A stretch of DNA of 64,000 bases from Nereocystis luetkeana (taxonomy: Eukaryota; Sar; Phaeophyceae; Laminariales; Laminariaceae): contig JARUPZ010000014.1 in NCBI GenBank assembly GCA_031213475.1, forward strand, positions 2,790,001 through 2,854,000, in the 5' to 3' direction. The notes below the pieces were generated by a model. The model saw only the letters and a list, made by a program, of their open reading frames with translations. It ran no database searches and was not told the origin of the DNA. Positions 56,093-64,000 of this stretch are shown piece after piece; within the stretch, counting starts at the first letter, position 1; every line of letters starts with the position of its first letter. Both the position numbers and the translations under genes were made by a program.

Positions 56093-56849
56093 AAGCACTT
56101 TTTTGGAGGGAATTCGGCACGTCCCCTACTCCACCCAGCCACAAAACGCCACGCAAAGTGTATGGAAACGTTAAGTTTAAGGGCAACTTCATACTATTAA
56201 TAGAAGTAGAGGACGAGGCATGCTAGGCACCGACGAATGAACAAGGGGGGTCGAGACATCATACACACCCACCCGAGAAAGGCTCGGCCGACTTTGTACC
56301 CTGCTGAGCTCAGAACGGAATTGGCTGTCCGGAGTGCTGTTTTGGGGGCAGCGCGCTTGTGTCGCGGTGTCCGAGAGCTTGCAGCGTGCTGCAGAGTGGA
56401 ACCGGGGGCAAGTGTAGGGTCTACTAAACGCTGTCGCAAGCACAGTGACAGGGGGGCTGTGGCACTACCTATTATAATACTGCAAGCAGTGGCGCAAACA
56501 AAAACAAATGCTCTCTCTCGTGTTACCAACGAACGAAAAAGAACCAGGAGGATCGGGAGAGCACACAAAATATCCCCTACGTCGCACGCGCCAACATCGC
56601 GTGGAGCTATAGCGCCTGTAACATGCACCAGTCTCACCGCGCGACGCACGTTGGGGAAGCGGCGGATATCATACTCTCTCGAAAGCAATCGCCGAAAAGA
56701 CAAGGCACTAAATAAACAGCAAGAAACCAAAAGCCGAAAAAAGCAGGCTACAAGAAGTCTTCCAGAGAATAGTCAATTTTTCTGCCGGAAAGTAAAATCA
56801 GACATTGAACAGACAAAAGCATCTACTTGTAGTCGACGACGCCACAGTG
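56093..56849. other. No convincing gene; both strands open
   Basis: Long frames exist on the plus (56237-56977) and minus (56197-56730) strands over the same bases. Neither has a recognisable domain or a good start, so I do not call either one. Confidence 0.4.
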
Positions 56850-57125
56850 TCAAGTGTAAGGGCGGTATGGGCCTAGGGGCCGACTACTGCTATAAGCAGG
56901 TGTGCCTTTGGCTCTGCTCTGGTCACTCACACAAGGTGCTGGACGATGTTGGAAGTTATCGTCTCTTGTATTTTTAGTTGCTGCTTGCCTGGCGGGATGT
57001 CTTTTCAACGAAGGCGCGAGACATTCACCATCCAGGTAGATGATGGGGCGCTTGATACAAATCACAACGCCGCAACAGGGGAGAGGGGATACTTTAGAAC
57101 AGAAACCCCTTAATTTTTCACGTTT
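56850..57125 (+). pseudogene. Broken copy of the secreted-like protein at 60362-60868
   Basis: The DNA from GCGGTATGGGCCTAG onward aligns with the sense strand of the frame at 60868-60600. In one reading frame it gives LVFLVAACLAGCLFNEGARH and then a stop. A shifted frame continues with VDDGALDTNHNAATGERGYF, matching YDEGTLATNHKAATGGRGYL of the intact copy. The stop, the frameshift and the lack of an in-frame ATG mark it as a pseudogene, unless an intron bridges the frames. Confidence 0.55.
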
Positions 57126-58294
57126 TAGGCTGTTGAAAGCTGTGTAGTACCTGGTATGTGTGTATTTGTAGCATTTACCGTGTGTTCGAACTCCCAAACA
57201 TACCCTTTTTTTCTATTAATAGGCGATGGGGGCATAATAATTTTGGGGAAAATATTTGATGAAGAAATCAACTCCAACAACAACGGGTCAACATGCTTGG
57301 GATAATATTGTGGAGAGCTAAGTTACTGCTTACAAATATGATATTGTTGTGGCCCTCGATGAAATCCATTCGAGCGCTGTTGGTTATCAGTTTGGTTGTA
57401 TTTTTTGTGAAGTCGCAGTTGGAGTTGGTGCGAGTGTGGAGAGAGACCAGTCGGCGCCGGTACAGACGGCACCTTGGCTCTCAGACTGAACGTCTGCTTT
57501 TCTTCCTTGGAACCAAAAACAAAAGGCTCGCGCTTCGCGCTCACGCGCCTCGTAGCAAAATACGGTTACCATATTACGGGACAGAGTGGTATGCCAGTAC
57601 TACAGCAGTACGAGAGCACGGCGAGAGCAGAACGCCCCACCCCCCAACATCCATCAATAGGTTGTGGTTTGCCTGGTCCATACGGCCGTGATGTATACGG
57701 GAAAGCACGCCTGCCGATATCTGTATGTCGCAGAATATCCCCCCTCGCCTCTAAGAAAAGCCCACACAGCCCAACAGTTTAAACGTGACAAGCACACCAA
57801 GACGCTGAAAAATGTTCGAAATACTCCCTGTAAATGTTGCAGCAGATGTTGGCGTACCAGCACATAGTACATGATGAGTACGTACGTACGTACGTGTTTG
57901 TTGTTGAGTCTCACTATGCTATTCGTACATGTTCTTGGCCTCTCTTCTGCTCTTGATATATGAAAAACGCAGTATGCACACAACACCTGTAAGGTTGCAG
58001 GGGTGGTCCACCACCGCAGGAGGTGATGCTCTTGATTTCTGTAGGCAGGCTAGCGAGTAGCGCATATTAATCCTACAGCTCTTTGTTTCTTAAATCGGGG
58101 GGACGAAACATACGAGGGTAACTAAGTGATCGACACAGAGACGAACATACTACATGTCTGTACTACACAGACGGTTGGGAAGTAAAAGCGAACTACTTTT
58201 CGTCCTGAAGTTGATGCGAATTAGACTTTATGCGAATTAAGACTTTTTCGTGCTGCTAGACTACTAAAGTGGTGATGATGTACTTTTTTACAGC
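57126..58294. other. No gene recognised
   Basis: No coding exon, RNA gene or repeat was identified, apart from a GTACGTACGTACGT run near 57880 and a TACCTGGTA motif at 57150. Confidence 0.45.
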
Positions 58295-58410
58295 CTATTA
58301 TTACGGGGGACCAAAGTAAATAGGGCCAAATATTGTTAGTAAAAATAGGGAAATATACAGGCTTTTGTATTCACTGTAGGTCCTATTTAATATGGTTCCC
58401 CGTAATATTA
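58295..58410. mobile_element. MITE, ACGGGGGACCATAG family, copy 8
   Basis: Arms ACGGGGGACCAAAGTAAATA and TATTTAATATGGTTCCCCGT around the shared core in reverse orientation (TTGTTAGTAAAAATAGGG). Confidence 0.87.
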
Positions 58411-59369
58411 TTATGCTAGAAGAGTGGGAATGACGAAAGTTACAGATCTATCTACCGTGATTGTCATTCCTATTGGTGACACAGCAGCAGCAGTGGTCTG
58501 CGGCGGGGTTTCTTGACATGTATTATTGCGCTTATACGCACGACGGTTACAAAGTAATCAACACTATACTCGTGGTCGTGCTATAGTAAATAATACCAGG
58601 TAGCCGACAGCCTCTCGTATTATTAATAGGAATAAGTAAGCGAATTGCTTTTTTGCGTCTTGAAGTTGATGTGAATAAAGCTTTATAGTTGCCCAGTGAA
58701 AAACATGTGGTGGGTTGTTCACACATCATTCGACAGATTGACATGTTTTTTCAACTGCCGGATAATTTACGTGTACGGAAACATACGACAATGATCGCAA
58801 GACGTTAATGTAGGCGAAGTAAAAAGTAATTCACTGCTGCTGTCCCCGTACCGCCGCTGTTTTCGGCTGCAGGCGGCTCAATTTGTTTTTTCTCGTCGCA
58901 AAAGTGTCAACCCGCTGCGGGTAAAGATCAGCTCATGCGACGATGGACGCTTGATCTCGACATAGACTTAGCCCACGGCCAACCCGCTTCGTGGCAGGCA
59001 AGGGCAACTAGTATAAATGACGGGCTCGAAGAAATCAGGTGGATCGATGCTCTAGGGGGCAAGAGCTTGCCGGCGGCGTCCTACGGTATCCTCCCAAACC
59101 TGAAAAAAACTATTCTCCGCCATTCGAGACGGATACGTAGAGATTTTATTTCATTAATCTCCCCGAATTACCTCTATTTCCAGTACAAATTCATTTAAAT
59201 CAGCTCTCGTACTGCATTACTACTATTAATACAACTGTTGCTACTACAACTACTACTGCTATTAATACTACTATTACAACAACTACTACTATGAATACTA
59301 CAGCGGCCAATAGTTTTTTATCATACGCCTGACCAGAGCCCGCCACACGTCACCGGCCATTGTGTGTTG
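58411..59369. other. No gene recognised
   Basis: An 87-codon frame at 58935-59198 has no recognisable domain. A CTA/ACT trinucleotide-rich stretch with TATTAATA motifs spans about 59216-59300. Confidence 0.45.
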
Positions 59370-59880
59370 TTGTTGTTATTGTTGTTGTTGTTGCTCGGAT
59401 TTACTGGGCGCGCATAGACGCGAGCAAACGCCGAGACCAACTCTCCTGTTGTTGTGGTCTGGTGCCGCGAAGAGACGCGCTGGGTGCGCTGCACTGCGCA
59501 TAGGACCCAAGCGTCCGAGCCAACTCTGACTGTCTTTCTTTGGTCTGGCGGCGGAAAGACGTGCCGAGTCAATTCGTCTTGGTATTTTGTACTTCACAAT
59601 ACGACTGACTGTTGCTGCTGCTGGTGGTGTTGCTGCTGTGCCACTGCTGCTGTAGTCTACGAGTACGTATCCACCTAGAGGTGCGCGTCGCGTGCGCTTC
59701 TCTTGGTACCCAAACCCGCCCCAGCCGACTGTTGTAGTGGCCACGGCGAGATGCGCCCCCCGCTGACCGCGCGTCGGGCGCGAAGCAACGGCACTAGTTA
59801 GTATACAGTTGTGTCACCATCCAACTCATCGAGCGTTCTGCTGCTGCTCGTTGTGGTGGAGAACATCTTGGATTCAGAAA
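59370..59880 (+). repeat. Dispersed repeat B, copy 3
   Basis: Same orientation as 41100-41900. It contains GTCTGGCGGCGGAAAGACGT, CGACTGACTGTTGCTGCTG, ACGAGTACGTATCCACCTAG and CCATCCAACTCATC. It begins with a GTT microsatellite. Confidence 0.75.
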
Positions 59881-59924
59881 GCTTGCTCTTCTCGTGTACC
59901 TACCTGGTGTGATATTATAATATG

Positions 59925-60170
59925 TTAGTACATGGTATGATGGTACTACGCGGCTTGATACATACTATATGGAACAAACACGGTATAGGATATGATATAT
60001 GTTGGTGGTATGGTATATGAAAATATAGGAAAACCACCGTATGTTGGTATCGTATGTGTTGACGGTATGGGGCGGGAAAAACACAGTATATGGTATGGTA
60101 CGTTTGCGGTATGGTACCATGGTACGATGTCGTGGATGTATTATATGGCTAAACTTGCCTGATGGTATGA
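59925..60170 (+). repeat. Degenerate GGTATGATAT-rich minisatellite
   Basis: Irregular repeats of GGTATGGTA, GGTATGATAT and TATGTTGGTATG over about 240 bp. No fixed unit length was established. Confidence 0.6.
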
Positions 60171-60271
60171 TATGCTTCAGTATATAAGGTCCGTAAGGGT
60201 CGAATACGTCGTACGAATATCATCTGTAACGAGCCTTTATATCGGCCATTGGATTCGAAAATATAAGCCTT

Positions 60272-60335
60272 GCGGACAGACAGACAGACAGACAAATAGA
60301 CAGACGGACAAACAGACAGACAGACAGACAGATTT
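60272..60335 (+). repeat. GACA microsatellite
   Basis: Sixteen or so GACA units with a few ATA and GAC variants, the inverse type of the CTGT tracts at 962 and 52787. Confidence 0.93.
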
Positions 60336-60361
60336 GCACTTACCAAAACGGAGACCCAGTT

Positions 60362-60868
60362 CTACAAACTGAGAACTACGTAGAGCAAAACCGCAGAAAG
60401 GATGGCCCGAAGGCCTGAACGAATCGTACTCTTTGGCTTCGTGCAGTCCATGGGCAACCGCGGATGGTATTTTTTGTCCCCGCCTCGAGATGATGACGCC
60501 GCCTTCTTAGTTAATACTGTCCTTAGACGAGAGGAAATAGGGGTATAGTTTTCGGAAAGGCCGAAAAAGGCTGTTACCCGAAAAAAAAAACTGTTCCACC
60601 GGTTGGTGTTAAGATATCCCCTCCCCCCTGTTGCGGCCTTATGGTTTGTAGCAAGTGTCCCCTCATCATACCTGGCAGGCGCTATCGCCTGCCTGGCTGA
60701 TGAATACTTCGCCCCTTCGTTCACAAGACATCCGGCGAGCAAGCAAGCAACTACAACAAGAACGATATAACCTTCAAGCACCTTGTATAAGTGACCACAG
60801 CGCATCGTCATCAGAGCCAGCATCACTACCTGCATAGAGAAGTAGTCGGCCCCTCTTACTAGGTCCAT
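60362..60868 (-). CDS. Predicted small secreted or membrane-anchored protein
   Basis: 168 residues from ATG at 60868, with an in-frame Met at residue 23. From residue 23 it reads MRCGHLYKVLEGYIVLVVVA and then CLLAGCLVNEGA, which looks like a signal peptide or an N-terminal anchor. The remainder includes YDEGTLATNHKAATGGRGYL and a basic C-terminal half, and ends in a second hydrophobic stretch (AILSAVLLYVVLSL). A diverged copy lies at 56850-57125 on the opposite strand and preserves the hydrophobic and DEG/NH/AATG/RGY positions. No named family is recognised. A TTAA-type MITE lies just upstream (60871-60966). The intact frame plus protein-level similarity favour a real gene, but no transcript evidence is available. 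Confidence 0.5.
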   Translation of the reverse strand: MDLVRGADYFSMQVVMLALMTMRCGHLYKVLEGYIVLVVVACLLAGCLVNEGAKYSSARQAIAPARYDEGTLATNHKAATGGRGYLNTNRWNSFFFRVTAFFGLSENYTPISSRLRTVLTKKAASSSRGGDKKYHPRLPMDCTKPKSTIRSGLRAILSAVLLYVVLSL

Positions 60869-60870
60869 AC

Positions 60871-60966
60871 CGCTTTATTTGGCACTGCAGTCCTGCTTTG
60901 GGGGCAAACAACTTCGAATTTGAATGGATTATCCCGAAAATGGGACTCTAGTGCTAAAATGGTCAA
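60871..60966. mobile_element. TTAA-type MITE, diverged copy 3
   Basis: It keeps GCACTGCAGTCCTGCTTTGG, TTCGAATTTGAATGG and CGAAAATGGGACTCTAGTGC. The ends are degraded and TTAA is lost. It abuts the predicted start of the minus-strand frame at 60868. Confidence 0.72.
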
Positions 60967-61370
60967 GCTTGACTCTGGCGGCGTCATCGACAGGACATGG
61001 GTCGTTGGTCGTGAGTACGAATCTCAGGTCCTCAACATGAAAGAAAGCGTTTTTTAACGAAAAGTAAACTTCTTCATGTCAATAATTTGATATAAAAACT
61101 CTTCTTCTTGGGTCCCCAAAGATTGTGAAGAACTGCGGACTATCTAGGCACGCACGGCCCCATACGAAGACCAAAGACCCCGCTGTGTTCCAAAGGCGAG
61201 GAGAGTGTTATAAGGGGTTCCATTGGGTCGGTCATCGGGTATAGCCTTTTTACTTTGAAAGTAGCCCAACGGACTAAGTAAGACCTCAACTAATGGCGTC
61301 GTCGACTTGACGCTTTTGGCTGCCTTTTGGCTACCTGCTCGAGGTCATTTTTTTTCTTCCCATGCTGCCT

Positions 61371-61466
61371 TTAACCATTTAGAACCGCCGTCCCGTTTTG
61401 GGGACAAACTACTTGAAATTTGACTGGTTTGTCCCCAAAACGGGACTGCCGTTCTAGAAGGGTTAA
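61371..61466. mobile_element. TTAA-type MITE, complete copy 4
   Basis: 96 bp with TTAA at both outer ends. The arms ACCGCCGTCCCGTTTTGGGG and CCCCAAAACGGGACTGCCGT are inverted repeats around an AT-rich centre. TTAA duplication is typical of piggyBac-like elements; the assignment is inference. Confidence 0.88.
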
Positions 61467-61562
61467 CCGTAACACTGTGGGGAAATCTTATCCCTGATTT
61501 CCGTCCGTCTGTGGGTGTGGTGGAGACAAATTATCGTGAAAATCTTGACTCCCACAAGCGTT

Positions 61563-61634
61563 GGGGGTATAGCTCAGGGGTAGAGTGTTCGCTTCGCATG
61601 CGAAATGTCTGGGGTTCAAATCCCCATACCTCCA
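61563..61634 (+). tRNA. tRNA-Ala (anticodon CGC), second copy
   Basis: Identical over all 72 bases to the gene at 53172-53243, including G3:U70, anticodon CGC and both internal promoter boxes. The flanks differ, so the duplication is limited to the tRNA and a few bases. The discriminator A is followed directly by CCA in the genome here (61635-61637), unlike the first copy. This could be chance or a trace of insertion of a mature tRNA copy. Confidence 0.97.
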
Positions 61635-61642
61635 CCACTTAC

Positions 61643-61648
61643 TTTTTT
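61643..61648 (+). terminator. Pol III terminator of tRNA-Ala copy 2
   Basis: A run of six T nine bases after the tRNA discriminator base. Confidence 0.8.
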
Positions 61649-63394
61649 GCCTCTTGCGCGAAAAGAGACCGACCGCATAATAATACATACCACTCTATGT
61701 ACTGGGATGTAAGGACCGTTTGCATTGACTTTCAGGTACAGAGTGGAATGAGGCCGACAACAAGTAGCGTAGAACTACAGTACGTACGTGTGTATGAACT
61801 CATACGTATAATATTCCAGTACCTATCGTACGTACAACAGTACTCGTAGTGTACAGAATAGCAGGTAACGTATACCGGGGCCACAATTAAGGACACACGG
61901 GGAAGGCTGGCGTACGCGTAGTGTACATGGAAGGAATATTCTTGTATAGGGGGTCGGGTTCAGAGCGAGAGGCACGTCCCAGTCCTCTGTTCTTCGGGAG
62001 CCCTATTTGGATGCTGCGTGCGGTGGTAATAATACGAAAATATGTGACCCGGCTCCCATCCGTCTACCTCCACTCTGCACACACGGATGATGCTATTAAT
62101 AGGAGTTAGGAGAACCCCTGGAAAAACTCATACACTTATGATACGTATGATATGTACGTGCCCCCTTCCAGCCTTCCAGGTTCCAGAATTGCCTATTGAT
62201 ATTATTGAACCCAGAAATACTTTAGAGTGATGAATTTCTTCATATATATATCGACATGCGACCGAGCAGAATGCCGTTAAGGCCACACCTGGGGATACCT
62301 TCGCAGACCTACAGGCCGGCCTCTGTACGTACAACAACAGCGTTTTCGGTTTCTCCCGCTATACGAACAGCAGCACTACTGATAGCTAATACCAGGTATC
62401 AATGGCATACGGTGGAGATTTCAAGTCCCCTTATCTTTCCTCGCCGTGTAAAATCCTTCCTGCCTGTAGGATAGGACGCACTACTGTTGTGCGATTTCCC
62501 TTCCCGTACGATTACCATCCTGTGTCCTTCAGGGTACGTTTTCCTCTCTGCCCCCTCGAACCTGTCTGTGGTGATTCGACTCTTCTCCCGTGGTACCCTA
62601 CTCCAACCTCGAACAGTGCCCAGAAGCTCGCCCATTGGTCGAGTGTAAGAGCGTTGCGGCAAGCGTATGCCCGCAAAATTGACCCCGATTATCCCCTCCT
62701 CTCGGAGACGTTTCCGGCCCCCTCCACGGTGCTTCGTTATACCTCGCGGGTGTGTTCTTAAACCGTTCTTTCTACTCGTCGACATCCAGTACGCCCAGTG
62801 CCCGTGTCGTTTCTCCAACCCTAGAGAGATACGAACTCTGTGGCCACGAAACTACGAAACAGAGATACTGCACACAGTTATATTATGCTCCAGTTTTTGT
62901 TGTTGCTATTGTTGTTGCTGCTGTATGCTGTTGTTATTTAAGTTGGGGGGAATGCTCGATTTTTGCCTGGTCTTGAACCCTCGTTCCCTGTCCGTATTCA
63001 GGCTTTCAAGTCGAAAACGCCACTCTTTTCCCGTGTTCATACTGCAAGTCCTGGGCATCTACAGCGGGCTTTCCTGGCTGATACCATGACACTAGCCCAC
63101 TCTGGTGAGCCGTGAAATCAGAAATATAGAAGGTTCGGGGAAACGCCTGTTCCACGGACGAAGATGCGGCTCCCTCAAAACCCGCTCCCACACCTCTATC
63201 CTGCGAGTTTTCGAACCCTCACAAAGGAACGCTAAAAGAGTGAAACGACAGGAGGCGTCTACCCGTAGAAGCTCGGAAAGGCAGACACCGAAGCTATCCC
63301 GCATGTCCAGCGAGACGGGGGGGGGGGGGTCGACAATTAATACTTGAAAACGAAAGAGCACAACTACAGGCCACCGCTACATCCTCAGTGACGG
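61649..63394. other. No gene recognised
   Basis: A 119-codon plus-strand frame at 62402-62761 and a longer minus-strand frame overlap each other without any recognisable domain. A GTT/GCT-rich stretch lies at 62890-62940. I call nothing here. Confidence 0.4.
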
Positions 63395-63598
63395 GCGGGG
63401 GGTGGGGGGGTACTCATTGTCGTGAACGGCCGTTGTCGTATGACCGTCGACCCTCGCATCCCTACACTGCCGAGACGGAGCACGTCGTCCGGTTTTCACG
63501 GACCAGGCAAGATGCGAAACACCGTGAGGTGTTCGGCGAGTGGCATGGAGAGTGAACTACATCATACAAAGAAGAAACGCTTGTAAGGCGTTCCGAGG
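63395..63598 (-). mobile_element. Poly(C)-flanked repeat, diverged partial copy
   Basis: G-run, then GGCCGTTGTCGTATGACCGT, CCTCGCATCCCTACACTGCC and GAAACACCGTGAGGTGTTCG. It ends where the next copy begins, giving a head-to-tail pair. Confidence 0.75.
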
Positions 63599-64000
63599 AG
63601 GGGGGGAAGGGGGGGGGGTGTACTCGATAGGAGAGATGTGTTCGATCTGATGCATGGCCGTAGTCGTATGACCATAGACCCTCGTATCCGTGCAACGCCG
63701 GGACGGAGCGTGTCGGGTTTTCTCCGACCAGGCAGACATTGCGTGCACCAAGCGCGAAGCGCCGTGAGGTGTTGGGCGAGTCGCATGAAGGGTGAGCTGC
63801 ATCCTACTAAGAACCGCTTGCGAGGCGGACTTGCATATGGTTGACAGCTTCAATGAGTTAATTTAATTTCCGGTGTAGGCGATTCCAGAGACAGCAATGG
63901 GAGTACTATGTAATGCCTCTTGGGTGCCTTACCTTAAACGCTACGTGACAAGATCATTCCCACTCGTGCGGAGCAAAGTTTCATCACCTCGCACAAACGA
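63599..64000 (-). mobile_element. Poly(C)-flanked repeat, copy running off the window
   Basis: G-run, GTGTACTCGATAGGAGAGAT, GCGAAGCGCCGTGAGGTGTT, TTAATTTAATTTCCGGTGTA and ACCTCGCACAAACGA at the edge. It is close to 20726-21290 in sequence, and its far end is not in the window. Confidence 0.82.

Noticed and set aside
56197-56977. Overlapping 246-residue plus-strand and 177-residue minus-strand frames
   Set aside because: Both strands are open over the same bases, neither shows a domain, and the right part of the plus frame overlaps the pseudogene in a different frame.
62402-62818. 119-residue plus and 139-residue minus frames
   Set aside because: They overlap each other, lack recognisable domains and have no supporting signals.
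1-64000. CRISPR arrays, bacterial operons, integrated viral genes
   Set aside because: No direct-repeat and spacer pattern, no clustered intronless genes and no recognisable viral protein were seen.

Overview
The window looks like nuclear DNA of a eukaryote with long introns. The best guess is a stramenopile of the brown-alga type. That guess rests on three things: large introns with GTGAGY-type donors, Ala/Gly/Gln/Ser-rich proteins, and an FNIP-repeat protein next to a plant-type arginine-rich tandem CCCH zinc-finger protein. The assignment is an inference; no ribosomal or organelle marker is present. Gene density is very low, and most of the sequence is repeats, microsatellites and poly(C)/poly(G) runs.

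Left part (about 1-25.6 kb): one gene on the plus strand can be assembled from 13 exons whose reading phases agree at all 12 junctions (1282-1568, 5955-6041, 6384-6438, 7522-7689, 8437-8853, 10985-11088, 12048-12143, 18241-18445, 19122-19236, 20084-20193, 20472-20684, 21882-24310, 25561-25576). The predicted protein is about 1433 residues. Near its N terminus it has a CHCH arginine-rich motif and two CCCH zinc fingers in the order known from plant RR-TZF mRNA-decay proteins. A very long low-complexity tail (polyQ, polyG, polyA) follows, nearly all in one 2.4-kb exon. The introns are loaded with MITEs, tandem repeats and GGGTC arrays.

Middle part (about 25.6-49.5 kb): no convincing gene is visible. 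It holds dispersed and tandem repeats, a TIR element of about 870 bp, a G-rich minisatellite and several copies of families also seen inside the zinc-finger gene.

Right part (about 49.5-64 kb): an FNIP-repeat protein gene (50093-51187, probably with a 5' UTR intron), two near-identical tRNA-Ala(CGC) genes (53172-53243 and 61563-61634), a fold-back element of about 2 kb that received a 359-bp MITE with a visible target duplication, and a diverged pair of small secreted-like protein sequences (open frame at 60362-60868 on the minus strand, broken copy near 56.9-57.1 kb on the plus strand).

The two protein genes have no evident shared pathway. The RR-TZF protein is expected to act in RNA turnover, and the FNIP protein in protein-protein interaction. 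The most distinctive observations are the phase-consistent 24-kb zinc-finger gene with an enlarged first finger, the C-homopolymer acceptor tracts, the poly(C)-flanked repeat family, the recurrent palindrome TACCWGGTA, and the diverged secreted-like pair. All family-level claims rest on reading the sequence and still need database and transcript checks.
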